Shown here one piece after another: positions 13,849-23,580 of a DNA stretch of 64,000 bases. Every line of letters starts with the position of its first letter. Positions within the stretch are counted from its first letter, which is position 1. The DNA lies in contig CM036240.1 of the NCBI GenBank assembly GCA_020698575.1, forward strand, positions 19,958,211 through 20,022,210. The letters run 5' to 3'. The translations under genes and the position numbers were made by a program. The notes under the pieces are model-generated. The model did no database searches. It was not told the origin of the DNA and worked only from the letters and a program-made list of their open reading frames with translations. This stretch comes from Bostrychus sinensis (lineage: Eukaryota; Chordata; Actinopteri; Gobiiformes; Eleotridae).

Positions 13849-13892
13849 TGTGGTAGAAGTCGTTTGGCAGTTCTGATAATGTGCGCCGCCAT
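13849..13892 (-). CDS. First coding exon of an unidentified minus-strand gene with a mitochondrial-type presequence
   Basis: On the minus strand an ATG at 13892 lies inside the YY1-type motif AATATGGCGGC, a typical arrangement in genes with short 5' UTRs. The frame reads MAAHIIRTAKRLLP and runs, with two bases of the next codon, into a good donor (CCACA then GTGAGT) after 13849. The peptide is basic and amphipathic, has no acidic residue and resembles a mitochondrial targeting sequence. In mammals the neighbours on this side of GPR183, transcribed opposite to it, include CLYBL and PCCA, both mitochondrial enzymes. Either is a reasonable guess from synteny, but 14 residues do not allow a choice. 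The following exons would lie to the left and were not found. CCAAT and GC boxes upstream support a real promoter. The exon is well supported; its identity is not. Confidence 0.6.
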
Positions 13893-13990
13893 ATTTCCTT
13901 AAACACGAAGAGCGGTGATAGGTTACAACAGCGTCCTCCCGAAGAGGCTCGTGTTTTTTTTATTGGCTGTAGTAGAAAGGGGGCGGAGTC
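13893..13990 (-). promoter_or_regulatory. TATA-less promoter: CCAAT box, GC box and YY1 motif
   Basis: Upstream of the minus-strand ATG at 13892 there is a CCAAT box (ATTGG on the plus strand at 13962-13966, about 70 bases from the ATG). A GC box (GGGGGCGGAG) lies at about 13979-13988. The YY1-type motif AATATGGCGGC overlaps the start codon. This set is usual for housekeeping genes. The neighbourhood is locally richer in CpG than its flanks. A TATA promoter pointing the other way lies about 270 bases further right. Confidence 0.6.
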
Positions 13991-14254
13991 TGGCAGGGAA
14001 GAAGCAAATAGACCACGACCATAACATAGACGCGTAAATAATAAAACTACATTAACAGAAGTGAGCTGGCATTTTTCTAAGGTAAATGTTGAATGAGCAA
14101 ACATAAAATAAAGAAAAATAAAATTTGGTGTAAAGGTTAAACTTAAAGTCAAATATGTCTTCTTGTCACAAATGGGGTATGTCATCAAAGTCAGCCCTTT
14201 CAAACTGAAGGAACAGAGACAGGTTGAACCTTACTACTGACAGAAACTGCGCCG

Positions 14255-14443
14255 TATAAAAGGAAAGAGAGAGCAGAGATTTGAGCATGTCACCCCAGGA
14301 GTTCCCTTTCTCAGCAGTGGTGAATTACAACCACTACCATCAGCCAGGTCCCGGTGTAGTACACTGACACGCAATATTTGCCATGATTAAGTCAGCAGGG
14401 GATTTGCTCCAAATGTCAGCATTCACTGGACAGACATCAGGAT
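14255..14443 (+). other. TATA-driven candidate first exon, plus strand, unidentified
   Basis: A TATAAAA box at 14255-14261 predicts a start near 14285. About 160 bases later a strong donor follows (GGAT then GTAAGTAT, exon end 14443). Between them an ATG in good context (GCCATGA, 14383) opens a frame MIKSAGDLLQMSAF... of 20 codons plus one base that runs into the donor without a stop. An earlier ATG at 14287 gives a short upstream frame ending at an in-line stop. The next acceptor with a compatible open frame that I see is at 18083. I do not recognise the peptide. It could be the first exon of a protein gene or of a long non-coding RNA, arranged head to head with the minus-strand gene at 13892. 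Confidence 0.35.
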
Positions 14444-14571
14444 GTAAGTATATTTAATGTGCAGTAGTAGAGTCATATTTAGCAGGAGAAGAACAGAAAG
14501 GAAGGATCTGTATGTTAAGCCTTTGTTTATTCAGTGGAACAGTTTTCAATAATTAAACATAATTATTATTA

Positions 14572-14705
14572 CTCCAGCCACAGGGGTTCACAAACTAGTG
14601 TTCTCATTGTGCCAGTCCCATGCTAGGATAAATGGAGAGGTTTTGTGTCAGAAAGGGCATCCAGTGTAAAACTATGCTAAATCAATACGCAAATCACTGC
14701 ACACT
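14572..14705 (-). repeat. Dispersed fish repeat, family A, reversed copy
   Basis: This is the reverse complement of the family at 6269-6430: 'ccagccacaggggttcac', 'tgtgccagtcccatgctaggataaatgg', 'agaaagggcatccagtgtaaaac' and 'caaatcac'. The order of the words is inverted relative to the plus-strand copies. Confidence 0.6.
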
Positions 14706-14744
14706 TGGACCCCTAAAAGCCAAGGTAAGAGTAATAAAAAAGTG

Positions 14745-14776
14745 TATTATTCTTATTCTTATTCTTATTCTTATTC

Positions 14777-14806
<30 letters not shown>
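14745..14806. repeat. Compound microsatellite (ATTCTT)n(ATT)n
   Basis: Tandem TTATTC units are followed by tandem TTA units. The frames through it encode runs of Ile/Leu on the plus strand and Asn/Lys on the minus strand and are artefacts. Confidence 0.9.
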
Positions 14807-14807
<1 letters not shown>

Positions 14808-16160
14808 GAGCTGATAAAAAATGAAATTCTGTTGGAAAATTCCATCTTCGGGTTACTTGGAAACTACTTCTTTCCCTCCCCCATTGGTTCATCGAACACA
14901 ATTGTTGTCTACTAATCCAGTTTTGATAGCATTTGGCACACTTTCTTTGGATCACAGCAAGATGCTCAACTTCCATTCTGGTCTCCCCTAGGAACCTCTG
15001 AGCCCCAGAAAGGAGCCCAAGAAAGGTGCCGACACCAGGTCGCGCCAGAGCAGGAGGGTTGTCTGTCTTCTCATAGAGCTAAGAAAATTATTTTTTGATT
15101 CAAGTCACCCTTAGCCCACAGACACACACATGCACTTCCACACAACAGCCGTCTGGATAGTTAATTAAATATACCAAAATGAGTTCATTCTTGTCAGTAT
15201 GTTTTCAGACATTGCAATCACCAAATGATCCTCTGTTAGTGAATAGAAAATAAAATAATACGTCAAAGACAATACCAATTTGCCTTTGTCCCCCTCCGTA
15301 CACCCTGATACAAATGGACAATGCATCAGTGGGCCCTGATGCCTCAGAAGTCTGGGTTCATTAAAATCTTGAACGAGTGCCAAAGCTGTAGTCATAGATA
15401 AAAGGAATATGAAAGGAAATTTATGGATGGCGAGTCACCACCTCTCCCTGGCATTTATAATAAACAAATGCTTTCTGTTTCCAATTTGAATTTCTCATTA
15501 TACTGTGACTTTTGGAAAATGTGTTTTGATTTACCAACATTTTATCTGAAAAACTGTATAATTGATTAGATTTACATGGCTCTGATTTTAATGCTGATTG
15601 CCTGCCTTCCCCAACAGTCCCCAGCTCAACCTCACACTCACCAAAACCAATGACCTGAACAGCTCCCGAGGCACATTAACGCCATATAAAGCAAACCTAC
15701 ATATCAAACAGTTTTTTTCTGATAAAATAATTGGCTTTAACCAGTGTTGAATCCAATACAAAACCATTTAAAAGAAACTTCTTTGAGGGTGCCAAAAAAA
15801 TGGTGAGATAGACTTCACAGCCCGAGAGAGATGGACATCAATGCGGTGTGCCAGCAATGGCTATATTAACCCATGGCTAAATCCCATCACACAAATGTCA
15901 GTGTATCCGTTATGAAACCATGACATTTAGATCCAAGGTCTCCATTGTGGTTTTAGAGGAAGCTCATGTTTGGCCATTCTTCGCATCCATCAAACCAGGA
16001 CAGTGCCTCACAAGCAACTGTACTCTAAACACAAAGGTTAAGGATCATAAGCTTTTGTAACTTTATTGCATAATATATGGTGCTGGTGGATTAAAGCTTT
16101 TATTACTGTTATTTTAGTATGTTCATTGTGCAAATGTCTTAGGCAGGTATTTAAGAAAGG
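14807..16160. other. Unique block, candidate conserved non-coding DNA
   Basis: No exon is recognised. The stretch from about 15090 to 15540 is balanced in composition and non-repetitive, with words such as GGATAGTTAATTAAATAT and GCATTTATAATAAACAAATG that resemble homeodomain and forkhead sites. The minus frame at 15165-15395 (76 codons) has no recognisable domain. Conservation with other fish would decide. Confidence 0.25.
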
Positions 16161-16616
16161 CTATGAACAAAGAAAGGTGTATCAATGTACAAAAATACAT
16201 AAAATTGCAAAAATAATAAATCACAACTAGAAACACTTGTAGACCTCTGCCAAGACACTGTCTGGTCCTATCTTGCATTGGTAAAGATAGAGTGCCCAGA
16301 CCTGAACTCCAACATGAACATCTTCTAGTTCATGGGTAAATGCTCTTTCCATTGAGCCACAAACCCCTTATATCTCACAATGGTAAATCTACTAAAACTA
16401 ATAATTTGTTCTTTTAGTGAGCGACATTAGTATCTTTGGTCCATATTTCAAAATGGTACAGAATCCCTTAAAACACTCCTGGTACTAAACAGTGATCTCA
16501 ATCCACACAAAAAATAATTATTTTGCCCTTATTTTGGCCACAGCAAAAATAAAATTTGGCATTATCTAATGCATTCTTAGTTAACAACATTTTTTACACC
16601 TCACTAAAACCTTTGC
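16161..16616 (-). repeat. Interspersed repeat, family B, reversed copy
   Basis: This is the reverse complement of 7844-8298. Both start GCAAAGGTTTTAGTGAGGTGT, share the tRNA-like block TGTGGCTCAATGGAAAGAGC, the phrase GTCTGGGCACTNTATC and the AAAGGTGTATC/CACCTTTCTTTG end. The pair is inverted and encloses the promoter region at 13.9-14.4 kb. Confidence 0.65.
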
Positions 16617-18083
16617 TCAGTACTCCACATTTTAACACACAAAATGTATTAAGTTTTCTTTTAAGGATGCTTGCACAGATGCTACAAAAGGCATTGCTAT
16701 CACACCTTAGCCTTGCATGTCCCCAGAAGGTATAAGTCATGTGTGATGAAAAACAAAAGCTAAATTCAACAATGGGACAGTGTGTCAAAAGGCTCTCCTG
16801 TTATAAGAATAACACCTATGACCCACACTGTTAAGGAATCACAAAATGTTTAATTACTGCCTCCTTACATTAGGTTGGATCCATTCCCTCAGGCTCCAGT
16901 TCTGAGATCAGACTGAGTGGTGGGGCTGAAGGGGGTCAAGGCTGTTCCACCAGCCTAGAGTCCATATTACAAATGATATCATGACAATTTTTCATGGGCT
17001 TCAAACCAGTGATGTTTTACCGACTCATTTGCTATGATACCTTGTTACAGATCCAGCTGTGAATCAGGGACGTGTCGTGGGGCTAGAGGCTCACCTCCCG
17101 CTGGGCCTGGCCAATGACCTGGAAGGCAATAGGGGATGCCAGTGCCTGGAGCATGTGCTGCACTGACAGAGCAGCAGGGCACCGTCAAAAACCCTCTCGT
17201 ACAAACTTTGCAGATCACTCCGTTTTTAACAGATGAGTAAGCACTAGTGCCGACTTTTTATCTCTGTCCTAATACAAGGTTTATGGACTTTCCTTTGTAG
17301 GCCTGGGTTCATGAATAACAAAAGTGGTGCCCAAAAGGAACATACTGTAGTCTAGAGTCTGGGCTGGAAGGAGGCAGATAGCTTGTGGCAGGGTCACTGC
17401 GCAGGTTAAGCAACAAATCGGTTATGTGCCTGTGAAAGAAGTAGAGTATGACTGCTAAAGACTATTCAGTGCTCTTAAAGCAAACAAACGAACATCCAGC
17501 ACTGTGTGAAAGGTGACACAAGAACTGTCTATTTTTATTATAACACCCATGTCTTGCACTTTATTGCATAGTGTTCTTTCTTTTATAACAGCATATGTGA
17601 TTCCGCTACTATGAAAATGTATTTCTACTATTATTGTTTTTTTTTTTTCATTCATTCTTCCATGCGTATTTCCACTAGGTGTCATGCATGAAGCCAATGC
17701 CAGGAACTATGGACCTTTGGTGCTCCATAGTTCTAGCTAGTCACTGAGCTGATAGACAGACAACCATTCACTCTCACATTCATTCACTATGGGCTAATTT
17801 CACCAAACACATGCAAGTCTTTGGACAATGTGAGGAAGCTGGAGCGCCCAGAGAGAGAACCCTTGGTAACACAGAGAGGACATGCAGACGCCACTCAGAG
17901 ACATTAAAGTACAGTTTATATGATATTAGCTTAGGATCATAACTTGCAATATTTTTTAATATCCAGGTTTCTATTTGTAACCTTCCAACTTTTCAATTCA
18001 ATAATTCATGCATACACAATATACTTGTCTGTATTTTTTTACATTCATCATCAGTAGTTCAACAAGGTAAAGGCTTTTTCCAG
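16617..18083. other. Mostly gene-free stretch with one weak exon candidate and one old repeat
   Basis: At 17095-17162 on the minus strand, a segment of 68 bases is flanked by an acceptor (CTGCTCTGTCAG) and a donor (GAG then GTGAGC). It reads QHMLQALASPIAFQVIGQ in one frame; I do not recognise it and treat it as weak. At about 17740-17890 a diverged SINE-like repeat is reversed ('accattcactctcacattc', 'agtctttggacaatgtgagg', 'gagagagaaccc'); related copies are at 53130-53400 and, in the other orientation, 43305-43560. The rest shows nothing supportable. Confidence 0.35.
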
Positions 18084-18412
18084 ATGAGGGCCCTCACGCA
18101 ATGGTCGGCCTGACTGACTTGTGGATTACCAGAATGATACGTCCTGACCTGATGGAGCTGCTCGTGTCAGGAGTGATTAGTTTTTCAAACCCACAGAAGA
18201 CTGAGGCCCAGATTACTGACCCAGCAATGATGAGAACAAGAAACCTGACCGTAAAAATGGCAATACATTGGAAAGGTGTGAAAGATGAGATGAAGTCGTC
18301 TGGGAAGAGACAGAGCACCAAAGAATGGTCAGGATGTTTTTCTGCAGATTGTAACAACAAATACACACTTCCTCTTCAGTTCACCCTGATTCCCATCTCT
18401 CAGTTCATTTAA
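18084..18412 (+). other. Open frame behind a splice acceptor, possible second exon or conserved non-coding block
   Basis: A pyrimidine-rich acceptor (GGCTTTTTCCAG, ending 18083) is followed by an open frame to a stop at 18410-18412. The frame reads through EGPHAMVGLTDLWITRMIRP and is compatible in phase with the candidate exon ending at 14443. No family similarity was recognised. The opposite strand is also open (18094-18366) and encodes a hydrophobic segment. Open frames on both strands and a unique composition fit a conserved non-coding element just as well as a coding exon. Confidence 0.22.
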
Positions 18413-18519
18413 CTGAATTAATGAGCAGGTTCATTAGAGCATCCTTGAATTACTCACAAATTCGTCTTCTAGAGCACAATCAAAAGCTTTTAATTTCTTT
18501 TTAAATCAGCGGTAGGGGA

Positions 18520-18910
18520 AGTATTCATAATAATATTACTGAAGGACAAGTGAAAGTACTAACAAAAAAGTGTAAAAAAAGTGTATTTAAATAGATAGCA
18601 CTTACTGCAACTACCACAACTGTTACTGCTACTGTTGCTAGTACTATTTTTTACTACTATAAATAATACTTCCACTGTTAGCTATACTAGGCTACTTCTA
18701 TTGCTGTTGCTTTCACTATTTATATTACTACTAGTAACACTGCTAGTTTCACTACCATTGAGGGCAAAATACATATACTAATTTATATATTTTTAAAAAA
18801 TGTTAAAGTAGCAGTAAAAAGCAAAAATTAAAAGTTTGTTTTAGAAAATGTACTTAAGTGAATAACTTGAGTAAAAGTACCTACTTACTTTCCTCCTCTG
18901 CTTCTAATGT
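18520..18910. repeat. Repeat with AGTAAAAGTAC ends and degenerate CTA trinucleotide core (family C)
   Basis: The edges carry the words of a common fish repeat (gtgaaagtact...; cttgagtaaaagtacc, tttcctcctctgc). The centre is degenerate (CTA)n such as actgctactgttgctagtac. Related copies are at 19490-19910 and several times in 41.7-45.1 kb. Confidence 0.55.
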
Positions 18911-18919
18911 ATAGGTTTG

Positions 18920-19080
18920 ATGTGTTGTTATGTTAATAGTAGACATTTGCCCACTAACTCTAAGGTTATTGGTTCAATCCCACTGCAGGCATTGCATACT
19001 CATCATTGTGTCCTTGGGCAAAACACTTCACCCACCTTGCCTGTGTGAATGTGTCAGTCCTTAAGTAAACTTTACACTCA
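18920..19080. repeat. Diverged SINE-like dispersed repeat
   Basis: The phrases 'attggttcaatccca' (B-box-like), 'gtgtccttgggcaaaacacttcacccaccttgc' (split here by 'aaaac') and 'tgtgtgaatgtg' are those of a widespread fish short repeat. Its ends are not sharp, so the borders are approximate. Confidence 0.5.
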
Positions 19081-19489
19081 TTCCTTTTTAACATTTACTC
19101 AATGAACATTTTTCTTGCATACTTTTATTAAGTGTTTTTAAATAACAGTACTTCTTCCACCTCTGGCTGATTTAGAACATAAATGGTATGAATCCATCCA
19201 TTATTCATGTTGTGGTAGGATTATTATAATTTTTCCCATCAAGTTTGCAAGTGACACCATAAACATTATGAATATACACTTAGCCCAAAGGCGTCTGTGC
19301 CACTGTGAAAAGTGCTCCTCAATGACTTGTTAGCACAGGCTCGTAGTGCACTGGAGACAGACTCTAAATGCCACACAAGTGACCCATGAATTTTTAATGC
19401 AAGCAAAGTGGCTACAATAAGACAAGTGTCAAGCAAGAAAAAATGTTTGTTGAACTGAATATTATTGAGGCATGCCTTGCTTATAATGA

Positions 19490-19910
19490 ATGAATACAGT
19501 TATAGTCAGACATATTACATTTTTTGTAAATTTTTTAAAGTACATTTTTCTAATACATAATATTTGAGTAAAAGTATTTTTAGGCCTCAGTAAAGTGGAT
19601 AGTGACATAGGCTACTAGTAATAGTAATAGCAGTAGTTGGTGTGGTGATAAATGCTAGTAGCAGTAGTGATAGTACTAGTAGTAGTAGTAGTACGCGTAG
19701 TAATAGTTATAGTGCTGGTAGCAGTTGTAGTAGTAGTTACAGTAGTATAGTTATAGTAGCAGTAAGTACCTTTTACAAAAAAAAGTAAGTACATTTTATA
19801 CTGAACACTTACTCAAGTAACAATTTTCTTAAGTACTTTTAGTTCTACTACTAAAATAACAGTACTTTTAATTGAGTACACATTTGGAGCACTTCTTCCA
19901 CCTCTGGTTC
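19490..19910. repeat. Family C repeat with TAG/CTA core, second copy
   Basis: The left edge has tttgagtaaaagtattttta. The centre is degenerate (TAG)n (19605-19760), and the right edge is aagtaacaattttcttaagtac ... cacttcttccacctctgg. It is inverted in layout relative to 18520-18910. Confidence 0.55.
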
Positions 19911-19979
19911 TAGAGCATGTACCTGTCGGACCGGTAGTGCCCTCAGCAGGTCCCGTTTGTAGATGTCTCACTCTGATTT

Positions 19980-20188
19980 GATATTCATTGACTGAATAAG
20001 AATTTCACACCACTGCAGACTAGTTGTAAGCTAATTTGTCACAGACTTATCAAGGCCTATTCATCACTGATCTCATAATTACCAGAATGAGCTACAGGAC
20101 ACCCCCTCCACAGCCCCCCTCTTGTCTCCCCCTTTTCCCCCCAGCCATGGTCAGCCTGTAAAAGCAGGATGTGTTGGCACCTTTATGA
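19980..20188 (+). promoter_or_regulatory. Upstream region of the TATA-driven candidate gene at 20.3 kb
   Basis: This is unique sequence with balanced composition directly before a TATA box. It includes ACTTATCAAGGCC (a GATA-type word), a C-rich tract CCCCCTCCACAGCCCCCC (KLF/Sp-type) and CAGCCATGGTCAGCC. It looks like a tissue-specific promoter or proximal enhancer, but no factor can be assigned from sequence alone. Confidence 0.3.
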
Positions 20189-20336
20189 TATAAATACTCA
20201 CACACCCTGGGCATAAGAAAGCTGTCAACAGAACATTTGTTTTCCATTTTTCACCACCCAGAGCACTTAAAGCTGAAGAAAAAAAAGCAGACAAGGCGTT
20301 AGAAATGGAGCCCAACACTAACTATTTTGCCCCTCG
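20189..20336 (+). CDS. Candidate first exon with TATA box, unidentified protein starting MEPNTNYFAPR
   Basis: TATAAATA at 20189-20196 predicts a start near 20220. The first ATG after that in good context (GAAATGG) is at 20305. It reads MEPNTNYFAP, plus two bases, up to a consensus donor (CTCG then GTGAGT, exon end 20336). The coding part is therefore 20305-20336. A pyrimidine-rich acceptor ending at 21720 continues the frame (see 21721-21859). I do not recognise the peptide, and no signal sequence is evident. The promoter, Kozak context and donor together make a real transcription unit plausible. Chance agreement remains possible because each signal is short. Confidence 0.4.
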
Positions 20337-21720
20337 GTGAGTTTGGTACCTACACAGATGCGGCTTAAATTGGTTCGATTTTATATAGTGTAACAGGAGA
20401 GGCCAAATTTCCATTCAGCACGCTCTCACCTATGCACAGGCTTTGTTGGCTCAAAAACATGAAGCAATCATACTACAAACACTGACTTTATAATGTAATG
20501 GTAAACATGGGTGGGGAGTAGTTACTTTTATCTTTTTCCTATGACATGATTTTCAGTAACTTACGCATGAAGTTTTAGTCCAAGTCTCTAATACCTTTCA
20601 ACACAGTTCTTGCTGCCAGCAAAGAGTGTGGATAAAAGCTTGCACTCCTTGGATGTGATAAAATGTGATGAAACTACACCAAAGTCCATTGTAACCAAAC
20701 CCATGATTACAAGTTATTGTTTCTTTGTTTGTTTTTTTGCTCAAATGTGCTTTAAATTTGGGTAAAAAATAAATACCTTTTTATTTTTATTAAGTTACAC
20801 TTTGTACTACGATTTTAATTTCTTCTTTGAGTAGTCAGTAAAGAGCACTTTTGAGCTAGTAAAAGTGCCCAGCTTGGTCAGGTTGCTTGTTCTCAGTAAA
20901 AAGTTTTGTATGATTTAACATTGCAGCTGCAAAGGCTGGATATTAAAAACCAATGACCCTTCATCAGAAAAATAGGGGATAAAAGTTCATGTGAAGTGAA
21001 CTGAAAGACAAGGGATGTCAGAGGTGCACGCTCTGACCCATCATAGAAGTTAGCTGACCCCCCCCCCCCCATATCCTACTGCAAATAGATCAAAGCACAT
21101 CTGTTTCTGTGTCCAGCAGCCACACATCTATAATTGCAAAATGGCCTAAATGGCTTAGAGCGACTCGTCAGATGCTAAACAGTTTGGACACAGAAGATGC
21201 TGAAGCATATGAGCATAGAGCCACTATCAGTGATGACTGGACAGTGGATTCTCTGGAGCCACAGTGGCGGCTGTCTGCTCTGTGGTAGACTGAAATAGAT
21301 ATCACAATTTCAACTCAGGACTATAGGCCCTCTAGGGCCAGAGCTGACCACACAGCTGGGTATAAGCAGGAGGTTTGACCACTGGTCAGACAGATCAAAA
21401 TGTAATATATATATTTAAAAATGTGACAAAAGGTATCAGCTAAATTTTTGAAAGTAAAATCTGAACATGAAGTGAAGACAGGCGATATGCTTGTGGGTGT
21501 TAAAGCAGTGAAATGCCTTTAGCATGAGCCCTACATTGTATTTTAGCTCAAAGAATAGTTTTAATAATTTGAAATGAGTCAGGCCTGGTGGAGTCTGGTC
21601 CTGGTTGAATGGGGTAAGTACAGAGTGATGAGAGATGCCTGAAGTTGTCACAGTATGACACTGATTCGGACTAATGAGCATAGTGCTGTCACCACACATC
21701 TGCCTCTCATTCACTTGTAG
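20337..21720. other. Putative intron and unique sequence
   Basis: The stretch holds a 13-base C run at about 21058-21070 and otherwise unremarkable AT-rich sequence. If the two candidate exons are joined, this is the intron between them (GTGAGT...TTGTAG). A 126-codon minus-strand frame at 21436-21816 has no recognisable domain and is not called. Confidence 0.35.
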
Positions 21721-21859
21721 AATCTGGCACACACCAAACCTGCTGGAGTCACGGCGAGATCCTGGAACTTGGGACAATACCACCTCAGCACCTACTGCCA
21801 AATACTCCAAAAACAACTTTAACTTTACTTCTAACTCTAAACTGCAAAGAACATTTTAG
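21721..21859 (+). CDS. Candidate second exon, unidentified short protein
   Basis: The acceptor is TGCCTCTCATTCACTTGTAG. Joined to the exon at 20305-20336, the first base completes an Arg codon and the frame runs IWHTPNLLESRRDPGTW... to a TAG at 21857-21859. The product would be 56 residues, with potential N-glycosylation sequons (NTT, NFT) and no clear signal peptide or membrane segment. Either the gene is a very short one, or the true donor lies inside this exon and the protein is longer, or the join is accidental. I recognise no family. Confidence 0.28.
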
Positions 21860-23516
21860 GTTCTCAGTCAGTATGTGTTAGGGCAAAATTGTGTTCTGCC
21901 AGATCATTCTAATCCCCTTTTAAGTGCAATAGATAATTTATTGTATTTTTTCATTCTCATTTGGTATCATTTGTAAAGGTACATATCACAGAGCTACTGT
22001 CCATCTATACCCTATGGCTATATTTGCATTGATAATAACAACTGACATTCTGCATTCCATCTTTATAATGCCATACATAAATGTTACAGTAATGTATCCA
22101 GAGTGTACATGGGGAATTATAGCCTCTCTTCTTATCTGAGGAGACAGCGAGACAATGAAGAATACTGTATGTCCTTTGAGGTGACGATGATTAGGTTGGC
22201 GTATCTCAGATCTCCAGAAGACAGCAGTTCTATCCATCTGTCATGGGTCCAAGAAGGCCTCTTTAGAGCAAGCAGCTACTCCAACAAATTCCTTATGGGC
22301 ATCCTTCTGGAAAATAGCACAAAGGTTTACTAAACATCATTGTGGCGGTGGCACCAATTATTGTTAATATACATCAAATAGCCTTAGCCGGGTCCGAGGA
22401 ACAGACTGATCACTCCAATGATGGTAACTGTCAATCTGCAACCCCCAATGAGGAGAACCGCGCCTGTGCCTTGTGAATAAAACAATAACACAACAGCAAG
22501 AATGACATTCAAAATATGCACATTGCCTCAAATGACCTCAAAACCTGCCGCTGCACAGGCCACAGAGCAGGGACATGTCTTCAAAAGCTGCCGCAGAAGA
22601 TAGAAGAAGATGTACTTGTTGGGGTGACGCCAGTGAAGAGGAACAGACAGTGAAAATACACAATGTAGTTTGTTCTTTTGTTGTGGCTGTGACTTTGACC
22701 TTCTGATCTCACCACTGTTTCTATGTGGTCATAGAGTGCCCCAGTAAGCCTTTATAGCAGTTCCAGTCAGGATACAACACCTGCAATACCATACAAATAT
22801 GAAATACAGTTCTGACTGTGCATTAAGCATTATACAACACTGAGCAGAGGCAAGCCACAAACCAGTCACATCCTGAGATCACTACATTACTTCACAATAT
22901 GTCTGAAAATCATTCTCCTCAGCAAGCTTTTTCATTTCTGCTAAATCTTGGGTAAAGCACAACTAATTTTGTCATACTCTACAATAAAGCTTTGAATTAA
23001 TTTGATTTGGAAAGACATACTGGGCCTTTAGTGACTTGTCTTTTACAGTAGGCAAGTATTAGTGTTAACTTATAATCTCACAGAGTCCCAGACATTGTTA
23101 CATTCTTTGAAGAAAGAGAAGAGCTCTTTTCAATTGAGGGGGTGGGGCTAATTTAAGAAAATATATACAGTATAGGAAGTAGGCAATACATTTATATCAC
23201 AATATACACAACAAGAGTTCATTTGAAGTTGGTTGAGATCAAATACTGTGAATGTACAAGGATTTCTAAGCAAAGGTGGAAAGTATCGCGATAGACCTAC
23301 TTTTAGTTTACTAAGTGAAGTTTTTTCTGAATACACTTTGAACCATAGGCTACTTTTGTTTTTATTTGAGAAAAAAATGAAAGGGGAAAATGTAAAAAAA
23401 ACAAAACAACACAAAACTTTTTTTTTTTTTTTTTTTTATCTCTGTGGCAAAATGGATAGCATGCAAAGAAGGTCCTAGGTTTGATGCATGTTTGGGGACC
23501 ATAGTAGAAAACCATA

Positions 23517-23580
<64 letters not shown>

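Noticed and set aside
14632..14976. Frames with Ile/Leu or Asn/Lys runs
   Set aside because: Products of the (ATTCTT)n(ATT)n microsatellite.
18094..18366. Membrane-protein exon on the minus strand
   Set aside because: The frame is hydrophobic but lacks matching splice borders, and the same DNA is open on the other strand; non-coding conservation explains it equally well.
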